Shown piece by piece: positions 33,469 through 43,827 of a stretch of DNA of 44,144 nt. Under the pieces are notes generated by a model. That model did no database searches. It worked only from the letters and a program-made list of their open reading frames with translations, and was not told where the DNA came from. Source of the stretch: Bacteroidota bacterium (GTDB taxonomy: Bacteria; Bacteroidota; Bacteroidia; B-17B0; Aurantibacillaceae). The stretch spans positions 1 through 44,144 of the forward strand of contig JACDED010000023.1 of assembly GCA_013816615.1 (NCBI GenBank), written 5' to 3'. The position numbers were made by a program, and so were the translations under genes. Every line of letters begins with the position of its first letter. The first letter of the stretch is position 1.

Positions 33469-36400
33469 ATGTTTTTAAAACAGAAAATTCTTATTGGTTT
33501 TTTTTTATTTCTGTTTTATACAAACCAATCACAGGTTGCACAAAATGTTGTTTTTGATAAAGTAAAATCAAAAGGCCTTACCAACGCACTTATCAGTTGT
33601 ATTTTTCAGGATCAAAAAGGTTACTTATGGGTTGGTACCACAGCAGGGCTTAACCGTTATGATGGTTATAATTTTATTAATTACCGCTGCGATAAAAAAG
33701 ACAGTACCACTATTGGTTACCCAACGGTTAGCGCTATTGCTCAGTATGATGGCAGCCAGGTAATGATAGGCACACGTTACGGATTGAATTTATATAGTTA
33801 CACTACTAATAAATTCAAACGCGTAAAAATAGATTCTACTGTTAAAAACTTCCCAAAGCGATATAACATTCAATGTATTAAAGAAAATAATCTTGGCCAA
33901 AAGATCGTTGGTACAAGCGATGGTGTGTTTCGTTACGATCCTGTAAAAAACACGATAGAACCTTTTTTTAACGGCAAGCAAAACTTGTTTGAAGGGTATG
34001 TAGTTCAAAGCATGTGTTTTGATCGTATTGGTAATTTATGGGCAGGTGTAAAAAAGCTGGATAACGGAAAGTTAGTTACTGCTGTTTTCAGATACAGTGC
34101 ACTGGGAAAAAAAATTGATGAGATAAAAATCTTACAGGGCTTTAATTCCGAATACATTGGTATTTCCGAAGATTATTTAGGCAATATCTGGGTAGCAGTT
34201 GATGATGGTTTGGTAAGTATTAACCCTTCAAGCTACACGCAAAATTATTACAAAGCACCCGAAGGATTTTATTCAAATATTTCGTATTACCACACAAAGG
34301 ATAATTTGATATGGCAATGTTATTGGAGTTTTGGTTTAACATCATTTGATATCGATAAAAAAGAATTTAAAGTTTATAAAGTAGATCCCGAGAATTCAAA
34401 ATCATTGATGAGTAACAAATGCTGGAGCTTATGTAAAGATGATAACGATATTTTATGGGTGGGTACAGATGTTGGTTTGCAAAAATTAACCAACAGCCGT
34501 CCGAGCGTTGAGGTTGTAAAAAGAAATTCTCAAAACATCGAAGCTTCTTTTTTAAGTAACAGGGTATCTGCAGTTTTAGCAAGTGAAAGCAACAACAATA
34601 TTATTCTTGCAGGTATTGATGGCGAAGGATTTTCAATTTATAACCGTATTACAAAACGCGCGCAAAATTACGGGCCAAATGCTATAAACAAAAATGATGA
34701 GCGTTTTGTAAATCATTTTTATGAAGATGAAAAAGGAGATATTTATGCAGCCGGTGGAAATAATTTAAACAAGATATCTTTTGTAGATGGAAAAATAGTA
34801 GTAAAAACTTTTTTTAAAACACAAGAGCATTATGCGTATCGTATAGAAAAAGATCCTTTCAATCCGGACGTTTTATTTATTGGTGGAATAGGAGAAATAA
34901 TTATTTTTAATAAATCCAGCGAAACATTTAATTTTATAAAAGAACCTGCGGGCGTTTCACAGTCTTTTGTTTCAAGTTTCATTTTTAAAGGAAAAGTTTA
35001 TTTCACACACATCAATGGTGCTTTAAGAATTGATCCGTCTACATTAGAAATGGATGATCTGCGTTTGCCTGATATTGGCAATATAAATTCTTCTGTAGTT
35101 TTAAACGACACTACAATTTTATTGTCTTCACAATACATGGGCCTTGTAAAATTATTTCCCGGTTCAAGAAGATTTGAAACTGTTTTTAAAGGTAAATCTG
35201 ATTTTTTTCCTGAGATCTCAGATCTGTTAGTGTATAAAGATATTGTGTGGATGGCCAGTCCCACAGGCTTATTAAAACACAATTTCCGCACCAACGAAAC
35301 TTCTGAAGTAACCATTGAAGATGGTTTACCAACCGAGATCATCCATCGTTTGGATATATTGGATGGTTATTTATTTATTGCTTCGCAGGAGGGATTGGTA
35401 ATGTTCAATCCCGATTACCAGGCCTCGCATTTTAATATGCCTAAAGTTGAGATCACCTCTGTACAAGGTATTAGTGATCCGTTCAGTATTAATACCTTTT
35501 TAAATGGCGATGAAATATTGATCACCGAAAAACAAAATTCTTTCAAGATCAATTTTACATTACTCGATTTTAATTTACCTGAAAAAAACTCATTTAAGTA
35601 CCGTTTGCTACCAATTGAAAAAGAATGGCAGACATTGTATAACGAACACTCTGTAACTTTTAATGCCCTGGCTGCAGGAACATATAGTTTTGAATTAAAA
35701 GGTGCTAATGCCGATCAAAACTGGAGTGGTGAACCAATAGTTTTAAAAATAGTTATTGTACCACCGTTTTATAAAGCAAAATGGTTTCAGCTTTTAGTGA
35801 TCACAATTATTTTCTTTGGAATTATTTTAGCTATTTATTTAAGGATCCGCATTGATAGAAAAAAACAGATCCTTCTTGAAAAGATCATTAAAGAAAGAAC
35901 GGCCGAGATACAGGCGCAAAGATTAGAATTGCTGGATAGTATTAATTATGCCCGACGTATTCAAAAAGCATTATTTGTAGGTGAAGATGTTTTAATGAGT
36001 TCTTTACCAAACAGTTTTATTTACAACAAGCCAAAAGATAAATTAAGCGGCGATTTTTATTGGATAGGAAGACATAAAGATATGCTTATTGTTTTTGTTG
36101 GTGATTGTACCGGGCATGGTGTGCCGGGTGCGATGTTAAGTGTTGTTGGCACTTCTATCTTAAGCAAAATAGTGCACGAGGAAGGATTGTATTTGCCGGG
36201 AGAAATTTTAACACGCTTAAATCATTTGTTCTTTAAACAGTTAAATCTGAAAGAAGATTATACACGTGATGGAATGGATGCCAGCATTATTACCATAAAT
36301 TTGGTGAACAAGAACGTTTATTTTTCTGCTGCTAACAACGATGCCGTTTATGTTGAAAAAGATATGCTTATTGAATTAAAATCAAAACGCGGTTCTATTG

Positions 36401-36666
36401 GGTCGGCTGAGAACAGCGAGTTCTCAACAGTTACAGTTTCAAATAGCGCGGGCAGATTTTTTTACTTGTATAGCGATGGTGTTAAAGATCAGTTTGGCGG
36501 ACCTAAACAGAAAAAATTATCGTCGAAGCGCTTTAAAGAAATACTAAGTCAGGGTTCAGTATTAACTATTGCTGAACAAAAAGATTTCTTACATCAAAAT
36601 ATTACAAGTTGGAAAGGGGAGACACCGCAAACAGATGATATGATGGTAATTGGCGTTAAGCTTTAA
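33469..36666 (+). CDS. Two-component-regulator propeller / SpoIIE PP2C phosphatase receptor
   Basis: 1065 residues, same plan as the other propeller-phosphatase but divergent in sequence. Signal peptide (1-23); propeller repeats to about 680 (FQDQKGYLWVGTTAGLNRYDGYNF; KDDNDILWVGTDVGLQKL); Y_Y_Y domain (about 695-770; SFKYRLLPIEKEWQ, VTFNALAAGTYSFELKG); membrane helix (773-792); a coiled-coil linker with LLDSINYARRIQKAL (821-835); and a SpoIIE domain with SGDFYW (860-865), VGDCTGHGVPGAMLS (877-891), RDGMDASI, YLYSDGVKDQFGG and DDMMVIGVKL. Metal-binding Asp residues are intact. It is transcribed alone, 47 bp after kynU; a repeat hairpin follows the stop. Confidence 0.92.
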   Translation: MFLKQKILIGFFLFLFYTNQSQVAQNVVFDKVKSKGLTNALISCIFQDQKGYLWVGTTAGLNRYDGYNFINYRCDKKDSTTIGYPTVSAIAQYDGSQVMIGTRYGLNLYSYTTNKFKRVKIDSTVKNFPKRYNIQCIKENNLGQKIVGTSDGVFRYDPVKNTIEPFFNGKQNLFEGYVVQSMCFDRIGNLWAGVKKLDNGKLVTAVFRYSALGKKIDEIKILQGFNSEYIGISEDYLGNIWVAVDDGLVSINPSSYTQNYYKAPEGFYSNISYYHTKDNLIWQCYWSFGLTSFDIDKKEFKVYKVDPENSKSLMSNKCWSLCKDDNDILWVGTDVGLQKLTNSRPSVEVVKRNSQNIEASFLSNRVSAVLASESNNNIILAGIDGEGFSIYNRITKRAQNYGPNAINKNDERFVNHFYEDEKGDIYAAGGNNLNKISFVDGKIVVKTFFKTQEHYAYRIEKDPFNPDVLFIGGIGEIIIFNKSSETFNFIKEPAGVSQSFVSSFIFKGKVYFTHINGALRIDPSTLEMDDLRLPDIGNINSSVVLNDTTILLSSQYMGLVKLFPGSRRFETVFKGKSDFFPEISDLLVYKDIVWMASPTGLLKHNFRTNETSEVTIEDGLPTEIIHRLDILDGYLFIASQEGLVMFNPDYQASHFNMPKVEITSVQGISDPFSINTFLNGDEILITEKQNSFKINFTLLDFNLPEKNSFKYRLLPIEKEWQTLYNEHSVTFNALAAGTYSFELKGANADQNWSGEPIVLKIVIVPPFYKAKWFQLLVITIIFFGIILAIYLRIRIDRKKQILLEKIIKERTAEIQAQRLELLDSINYARRIQKALFVGEDVLMSSLPNSFIYNKPKDKLSGDFYWIGRHKDMLIVFVGDCTGHGVPGAMLSVVGTSILSKIVHEEGLYLPGEILTRLNHLFFKQLNLKEDYTRDGMDASIITINLVNKNVYFSAANNDAVYVEKDMLIELKSKRGSIGSAENSEFSTVTVSNSAGRFFYLYSDGVKDQFGGPKQKKLSSKRFKEILSQGSVLTIAEQKDFLHQNITSWKGETPQTDDMMVIGVKL

Positions 36667-36696
36667 CATTAATCATCACAGATTTTTAAAAATTTT

Positions 36697-36756
36697 ATTG
36701 TCATCCCGAGGAAGAAGGGATCTCGAATAAGATGCTTCCTTCGTCAGCATGACAAT
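36697..36756. repeat. GTCATCCCGAG-type hairpin repeat between convergent genes
   Basis: Outer arms ATTGTCAT (36697-36704) and ATGACAAT (36749-36756), inner arms GGAAG and CTTCC. This 60-bp unit is of a type common between Bacteroidota genes and sits where two transcripts converge, so it may help end both. Confidence 0.75.
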
Positions 36757-36785
36757 TAAATAATTAAGATTTAGGATGAGGCTTA

Positions 36786-37634
36786 TTAATCTGCTTTCGC
36801 CAATGGATTTGCTAAATTCTTGGCGCTGGTAATATCCATTTTAATACTTCCAATTAAAACATTAGCTTTAACACGCATAGGTAAGTGATTATCATCATCA
36901 CTGATCCAAACATTAAGATCTTCTTCTTTTTTAAACACACGGCCTTTTTGCACGATAGGGCGAAATTTTAGACAACGTACTTTTCCAATATCCGTCTCAA
37001 TGGTCTCTTTACCTATAAATTTAATTTTAAGCGGCCAGATCTCTTTATCCACAAAACAGGTTATACTAAACAGGTCTCCTGCTTTTGCATTGCTAAGGTC
37101 CATATTACGGGCCGAGTAAAATGCGCTTACCATATCCTGCACTCCTGCAGGCACGTCAAATTTTTCGTTATTACCAATATCTACTTTTTTGGTATAATGG
37201 TTAAATGAATAGTCCTGGCTGAATTTATAACCACCTTCATCAACACGTCTTACAAATAACCAGGGTAACATAGCATCTTTATCCATGTAGGTTTCATAAC
37301 GGTCGCGCACTTTAAAGAACCAATCGGTGCTGCCAATAGTGTAACCACTCCCAACTATATGATATACTTTTCTTCCGTTTACTTCAATAAGATCAGGTTT
37401 TACTTCTAAAACAGCAACACCCGCGTTTAGCATCCCATAATGCATGCGGTAGGTTAATACCTCACCTTGTTTAAAAGCCTTATTAACCGTAGTAGGTAAC
37501 TGCTCAGTAATAACTTGTGATTCCAGTATCTCAGAAATATCCGAAGCTTTATCAATTTTATTTCCTGCAGAAAACAAGGCAACTATGGCAAGTGATATAC
37601 CGGCTTTAGTTGAAATATGTTTAAGATCTATCAT
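36786..37634 (-). CDS. DUF3108 protein, probably exported
   Basis: 282 residues with a weak N-terminal hydrophobic stretch (AGISLAIVALFSAG). The body fits DUF3108: FKQGEVLTYRMHYGMLNAGVAVLEV, YHIVGSGYTIGSTDWFFKVRDRYETYMDKD, a central tract of beta strands (YSFNHYTKKVDIG), AGVQDMVSAFYSARNMD, and closing NVWISDDDNHLPMRVKANVLIGSIKMDI. DUF3108 proteins are predicted periplasmic LolA/LolB-like half-barrels, a resemblance that suggests lipid or lipoprotein handling but has not been tested here. The acyltransferase gene ends upstream and starts on the same strand 48 bp away, so a two-gene operon is plausible. Confidence 0.85.
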   Translation of the reverse strand: MIDLKHISTKAGISLAIVALFSAGNKIDKASDISEILESQVITEQLPTTVNKAFKQGEVLTYRMHYGMLNAGVAVLEVKPDLIEVNGRKVYHIVGSGYTIGSTDWFFKVRDRYETYMDKDAMLPWLFVRRVDEGGYKFSQDYSFNHYTKKVDIGNNEKFDVPAGVQDMVSAFYSARNMDLSNAKAGDLFSITCFVDKEIWPLKIKFIGKETIETDIGKVRCLKFRPIVQKGRVFKKEEDLNVWISDDDNHLPMRVKANVLIGSIKMDITSAKNLANPLAKAD

Positions 37635-37681
37635 ACAGGTTATGCTCCAAAAGGCGTGCCAAAGAAATAGGGTCGTCAGCG

Positions 37682-39001
37682 CTAAAATTTGTTAATTAAA
37701 GATACTAATTCTTTACGTTTTTCAAAAAGATCATTGTAAAGTGTTTTGTTTTTTATTATCCTGTATATACCCACCGTTTTTTTTATGAACGGGTAATAAT
37801 ATAATCCTATCCACGAACATGCCAGAATGGTTGATACTAAAAGGAGGGGTGAGATTACATTATCAGATAATGAGTAGGTGATAGCGAACCACAAAACGTA
37901 ATTCAGCATAAAAAAGATCATGCCTAATGCAATTGCAAAGGACGAATAGAATTCTTTGTTCTTTACAATTTTTCGGGTTAATTTTTCGGTAAGCTTGTAA
38001 GGAAAGAAGTTACCAACTAAGGCTATTATAAACGCCGGAAAGCCAAGAATCAATAATAAGGTTCTTAAAAATAAATGCAATGGGCTTATTTTATATTTCT
38101 GGCGCGGACTAAAAAGCCAATCCCTCAATTTATTTTTTTTAAGCGTATCGAAATAAATTTTTGCTTTGGTTTTAAATTCAGAAAGTATTTCAGGATGTTC
38201 TGCTTCAGCATGATTTACCTTTTCGGTAAGTTCTTTTAAAACAATAAAATCATTGTGCAGATCTCTGAATGTCAGGCCTAACTCTTTTAACCGGTCTTTT
38301 TTACAAATGATCTCCACATGCAAAACTGTTTGATCGTTTTCGGGATTATTAATATGAGTTACCAATTCCTTCATTTTAGGAGCCAGTATTTGTAAAAAAT
38401 TGTTGTTTGCTTTTGCCGGATTTTCACGGTATTCGGCAATATAATCTTTTACCGGAATTGGTTCCCCAAAATTGTAAAAAGCAGTACTTCTAAATTTATC
38501 AGGCTGACTGTAATTAATTCCTACCGGTACAACAGTTAAATTATTGTTTTCACCCAAATAGTCATACGCGCCAAAAATCATGCGGCTAACGCCTTTTTTT
38601 AGGGGTCTGAGGCGCCTTTCCTGAATGCATAGTCCTTCGGCAAAAACAATTATTTTATTCTTCTTCTTTAAAAGGTTGTTAACCATCCTGTAAGCGTCAT
38701 CATTTTTCTTTAGGCCTTCGCGGCCGCCATCCTGTATCCTAAAAATGGGTACAATACCCAGCCGGCTTAAGAACCAGGCCGCAAAGCCGGGTTTAAACGC
38801 ATCGCCCCGGGCAAGATATTTTACCTTAACTGGGTAACTAAGGTGGGTAATTAATATGGGGTCGGTAAAAGCATTGGGGTGATTCATGGCAATTATAACC
38901 GGATTTTCCCCCTGGATGTTTTTAATATTCCGGCCCTGGATTCTTTTATAAAAAACCGGTAGAACAAAACTTATCCAATATCTAAGAATATGCCAGATCA
39001 T
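37682..39001 (-). CDS. PlsC-like lysophospholipid acyltransferase
   Basis: 439 residues. The acyltransferase domain (about 25-230) has MNHPNAFTDPIL at 39-50, FKPGFAAWFLSRLGIVPIFR, FAEGLCIQERRLRPLKKG (120-137) and VVPVGINYSQPDKF. The His-to-Asp spacing reads H-x5-D (His41, Asp47), not the usual H-x4-D, and the FPEGTR block is changed to FAEGLC. Two to three membrane helices near 315-335 and 350-395 follow a helical middle region. It probably acylates lysophosphatidate or a related lipid at the inner membrane; the variant motifs mean the substrate should not be assumed. It is divergent from gyrB. Confidence 0.82.
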   Translation of the reverse strand: MIWHILRYWISFVLPVFYKRIQGRNIKNIQGENPVIIAMNHPNAFTDPILITHLSYPVKVKYLARGDAFKPGFAAWFLSRLGIVPIFRIQDGGREGLKKNDDAYRMVNNLLKKKNKIIVFAEGLCIQERRLRPLKKGVSRMIFGAYDYLGENNNLTVVPVGINYSQPDKFRSTAFYNFGEPIPVKDYIAEYRENPAKANNNFLQILAPKMKELVTHINNPENDQTVLHVEIICKKDRLKELGLTFRDLHNDFIVLKELTEKVNHAEAEHPEILSEFKTKAKIYFDTLKKNKLRDWLFSPRQKYKISPLHLFLRTLLLILGFPAFIIALVGNFFPYKLTEKLTRKIVKNKEFYSSFAIALGMIFFMLNYVLWFAITYSLSDNVISPLLLVSTILACSWIGLYYYPFIKKTVGIYRIIKNKTLYNDLFEKRKELVSLINKF

Positions 39002-39134
39002 AAATAAAAATATTGCCTAAAAATACTCTAATTTTCGACATTAAACTCTTAATATATTGTTAGTAAAATTAACACAATTTGATAGCCGGAAATTTCTCTT
39101 TTTTCAGTATATTTAAAGGATAATTAAAAAATAA

Positions 39135-41102
<1,968 letters not shown>

Positions 41103-41114
41103 TTAATTTTAAGA

Positions 41115-41570
41115 ATGCAATCAAAGGCAACAACCGTAGATGAATATTTAAAAGAACTTCCTGAAGACCGGAAAGTGGCGATGACCGAATTACGTAAAGT
41201 AATTTTAAAGAATTTGCCAAAAGGTTTTAAAGAAACAATGGGTTACGGCATGATGGGATACGTTGTGCCGCACTCTAAGTATACTGATGGTTATCACTGC
41301 GACCCCAAGCTGCCATTGCCTTTCATGAGTATTGCTTCGCAAAAGAATTTTATTGCGGTGTATCATATGGGGATGTATGCTGATCCGAAATTATTAAAAT
41401 GGTTTACCGATGAATATCCAAAACACATAAAAGGAAAACTGGATATGGGAAAAAGCTGTTTGCGTTTTAAAAAATCCGATCAGATCCCTTTTAAATTAAT
41501 TGGAGAACTGGTGTCAAAAATGAGTCCTGATGACTGGATTAAAATTTACGAAAAGAATTTAAAACCATAA
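41115..41570 (+). CDS. DUF1801 protein
   Basis: 151 residues. It opens with the typical VDEYLKELPEDRKVAMTELRKVILKNLPKGFKETMGYGMMGYVVPHSKY, then LPFMSIASQKNFIAVYHMGMY and MGKSCLRFKKSDQIPFKLIGELVSKM. This is the YdhG/DUF1801 fold, small cytoplasmic alpha/beta proteins without a defined biochemical role. It starts 12 bp after gyrB and is followed by a strong terminator, so it should be co-transcribed with gyrB. Confidence 0.9.
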   Translation: MQSKATTVDEYLKELPEDRKVAMTELRKVILKNLPKGFKETMGYGMMGYVVPHSKYTDGYHCDPKLPLPFMSIASQKNFIAVYHMGMYADPKLLKWFTDEYPKHIKGKLDMGKSCLRFKKSDQIPFKLIGELVSKMSPDDWIKIYEKNLKP

Positions 41571-41590
41571 TTGATATTATGCCTAATCTT

Positions 41591-41623
41591 AAAAATGCTT
41601 ATCTTAGGGTAAGCATTTTTTTT
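41591..41623 (+). terminator. Intrinsic terminator behind the gyrB-DUF1801 unit
   Basis: Arms AAAAATGCTTA (41591-41601) and TAAGCATTTTT (41610-41620) with an 8-nt loop, followed by TTTT. Its U-tract runs into the TTG start codon of the next gene. Confidence 0.88.
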
Positions 41624-42590
41624 GATATCAGGTAAAACCATATTTATTGCCCCGCTCGACTGGGGACTTGGCCACGCTACCCGTTGTGTGCCAATAATTA
41701 AAGAACTTCAAAAAGAAAACAAAATAATTATTGGTGTTACAGCACTCACAAAAAAAGTTTTTGACGAAGAGTTTCCGGATATATGCCAAATAAATATTCC
41801 GGCATATAATATAAAATATTCAAGAGTGCTGCCTTTATGGCTAAAATTATTTTTTGGCTGGCCGGGCATTTCAACCATTATAAAAAAAGAAAATGCGGTA
41901 TTGCAAAAAATAATTTTAGAGCATAAAATTGATGTGGTAATAAGCGACAATCGTTTTGGTTTGTATTCAAACACAACACACTCTGTTTTTATCACACACC
42001 AGGTATTTTTAAAAACACCTTTTGCAACAGGTATTGCGCAGGGAGTAAATAAAAATTATATTTTAAATTTTAACGAGATCTGGATCCCCGATCTTGAAAA
42101 CGAAAAAGAAAGTTTAAGCGCAGAACTTTCGCATGGCCAACATTTTCATCCGCAGGTAAAATATATTGGCCCCAAAACACGTTTGCAAAAAACAGAGCTT
42201 ACCACTACAAAATACGACCATCTTTTTTTACTTTCAGGCCCTGAACCACAACATTCTATTTTAAGAGAGTTGTTGGTTAAAAAAGCAAAGCAATATCCTC
42301 ATTTAAAATTTGGCATGGTTACAAACGAATGTGACGAGCAAATAAAAAACCTTGAAATCTTTATTTCCCCAAATGCCCAAATGTTATCTGAATTAATCTC
42401 GCAAAGCAAAAAAATCATTTGCCGGAGCGGCTATAGCACCTTAATGGATCTTTACCTTCTCGATAAAAAAGAAGTGATCTTAATTCCAACTCCGGGCCAA
42501 ACCGAACAGGAATATTTGGCAGAATATTGGAGGAAGAAATTTGGCGCTGAGGTTTGTGTTCAAAAGAATATCTCAAAATATAATTTTTGA
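41622..42590 (+). CDS. Glycosyltransferase, MurG/GT28-like
   Basis: 322 residues, two Rossmann-like halves of a GT-B enzyme. N-terminal IFIAPLDWGLGHATRCVPIIKELQK has the Gly-His-x-x-R acceptor-side loop. The C-terminal donor side reads KKIICRSGYSTLMDLYLLDKKEVILIPTPGQTEQEYLAEYW, close to the GT28 C-terminal pattern with the E-Q-E sugar-nucleotide loop. No membrane segment. It likely makes a cell-surface glycan or glycolipid from a nucleotide sugar. The frame's first start is TTG, directly against the terminator of the previous unit; no ATG precedes the conserved IFIAPLDWGLGH, and TTG is the only usual start codon. Confidence 0.82.
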   Translation: MISGKTIFIAPLDWGLGHATRCVPIIKELQKENKIIIGVTALTKKVFDEEFPDICQINIPAYNIKYSRVLPLWLKLFFGWPGISTIIKKENAVLQKIILEHKIDVVISDNRFGLYSNTTHSVFITHQVFLKTPFATGIAQGVNKNYILNFNEIWIPDLENEKESLSAELSHGQHFHPQVKYIGPKTRLQKTELTTTKYDHLFLLSGPEPQHSILRELLVKKAKQYPHLKFGMVTNECDEQIKNLEIFISPNAQMLSELISQSKKIICRSGYSTLMDLYLLDKKEVILIPTPGQTEQEYLAEYWRKKFGAEVCVQKNISKYNF

Positions 42591-42686
42591 AATACTTTAG
42601 AAATTTAACTATATAATTTTAATTTAGATTGCAGATTATACAAAGCAATATGAATCCTATGATAAAATCATATTTATCTTATTGAT

Positions 42687-42701
42687 CCGCGTAATCAGCG
42701 G
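42687..42701. other. Small hairpin between convergent genes
   Basis: CCGC-GTAATCA-GCGG lies between the glycosyltransferase and the reductase stops, with GA/TC flanks extending the stem. No T-tract, so termination is possible but unproven. Confidence 0.3.
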
Positions 42702-42707
42702 TCTATT

Positions 42708-43718
42708 TTAAAATTCATGCACCCCTTGTACAGTAGTATATTTCATAGTATACTTAACACCCGGATTAATGTATTTATAAGCGCTATGGCTCATTAAAGA
42801 AGCTTCGTGAAAACCGCACAAAATTAATTTTAGTTTATTTTTGTAAGTGTTAATGTCGCCAATTGCGTAAATTCCGGAAACGTTAGTACTGTAATCTTCG
42901 GTATTTACTTCAATGGCATGTTTATCAAGATTTAATTTCCAGTTTTCGATCGGGCCCAGTTTTGGACTTAAGCCAAATAATGGAATTAAATGATCGGTAA
43001 TAATTGTATTTTTTTCCTGAGTTTTTGCGTTGATCAATTCAACGGATTCTAATTTATCATTTCCATTAGCAGATAAAATATTTGTGTTCAGCAATAATTT
43101 TATTTTTCCTGCTTCGGCTAATTTCATTACTTTGTTAACGCTGTCAGGCGCGCCTCTAAAGCTTTCGCTGCGGTGCACCAAAGTAAGTTCGCTACACACA
43201 TCTGCTAAAAAAATAGCCCAATCCAAAGCACTATCGCCACCACCGGCAATAACCATTTTTTGATTGCGGTATTTCTCAGGATCAAGTATCATATAATTAA
43301 CACCTTTACCGTTCTCAAATTTTTCAAGACCCGCAACTTCAGGTTTACGTGGTTCAAAACATCCCAGGCCAGCGGCAATCACAACTACTTTTGCATGTAT
43401 TTGTGTGCCCATATTAGTAGTTAAAATAAAATCGCGCTCATCTTTCTTTTCCAGAGACTCTATTCTTTCGCCTAAAGTAAAACCCGGTTTAAACGGCTCG
43501 GCCTGTTTCATTAAATTATCTACCAGTTCTTGCGCAAGCACGGATGGAAAGCCGGGAATATCATAAATAGGTTTTTTTGGATATATTTCTGATAATTGCC
43601 CGCCAACCTGTGGCAAATAATCCACTAAATGACAACGCATTTTTAATAAACCCGCTTCAAAAATGGCAAATAAACCAACTGGTCCCGCACCCACTATAAC
43701 TAAATCTGTAGAAATCAT
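42708..43718 (-). CDS. Ferredoxin--NADP reductase, thioredoxin-reductase-like
   Basis: 336 residues. FAD-binding GxGxxG (VIVGAGPVGLFAIFEAG), then DYLPQVGGQLSEIYPKKPIYDIPGFP. The NADPH domain has VIAGGGDSALDWAIFLAD and LVHRSESFRGAPDSV, and the C-terminal FAD contact is AIGDINTYKNKLKLILCGFHEASLMSHSAYKYI. It lacks the CxxC redox pair of thioredoxin reductases, and the G-F-H-E-A ending with an extra C-terminal peptide marks the YumC-type ferredoxin-NADP reductases of Firmicutes and Bacteroidota. It exchanges electrons between NADPH and ferredoxin or flavodoxin in the cytoplasm. It is divergent from the next gene. Confidence 0.93.
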   Translation of the reverse strand: MISTDLVIVGAGPVGLFAIFEAGLLKMRCHLVDYLPQVGGQLSEIYPKKPIYDIPGFPSVLAQELVDNLMKQAEPFKPGFTLGERIESLEKKDERDFILTTNMGTQIHAKVVVIAAGLGCFEPRKPEVAGLEKFENGKGVNYMILDPEKYRNQKMVIAGGGDSALDWAIFLADVCSELTLVHRSESFRGAPDSVNKVMKLAEAGKIKLLLNTNILSANGNDKLESVELINAKTQEKNTIITDHLIPLFGLSPKLGPIENWKLNLDKHAIEVNTEDYSTNVSGIYAIGDINTYKNKLKLILCGFHEASLMSHSAYKYINPGVKYTMKYTTVQGVHEF

Positions 43719-43827
43719 TTAAAAATTTGCGTAAAGGTATGATTTTTGCAGAAGTGTTAAAACCAAAATTTTATTAAAATACTTTATTTTTTTACCTATC
43801 TTTAATGCTTAAATAAAAAATTAAAAC
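43719..43827. promoter_or_regulatory. Divergent promoter region, reductase / exported protein
   Basis: Each strand has a near-match to TAnnTTTG: TACCTTTA on the minus strand upstream of the reductase, and TATCTTTA on the plus strand upstream of the exported protein. Both differ from consensus in the final base, and no clear -33 element is seen. Confidence 0.35.
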
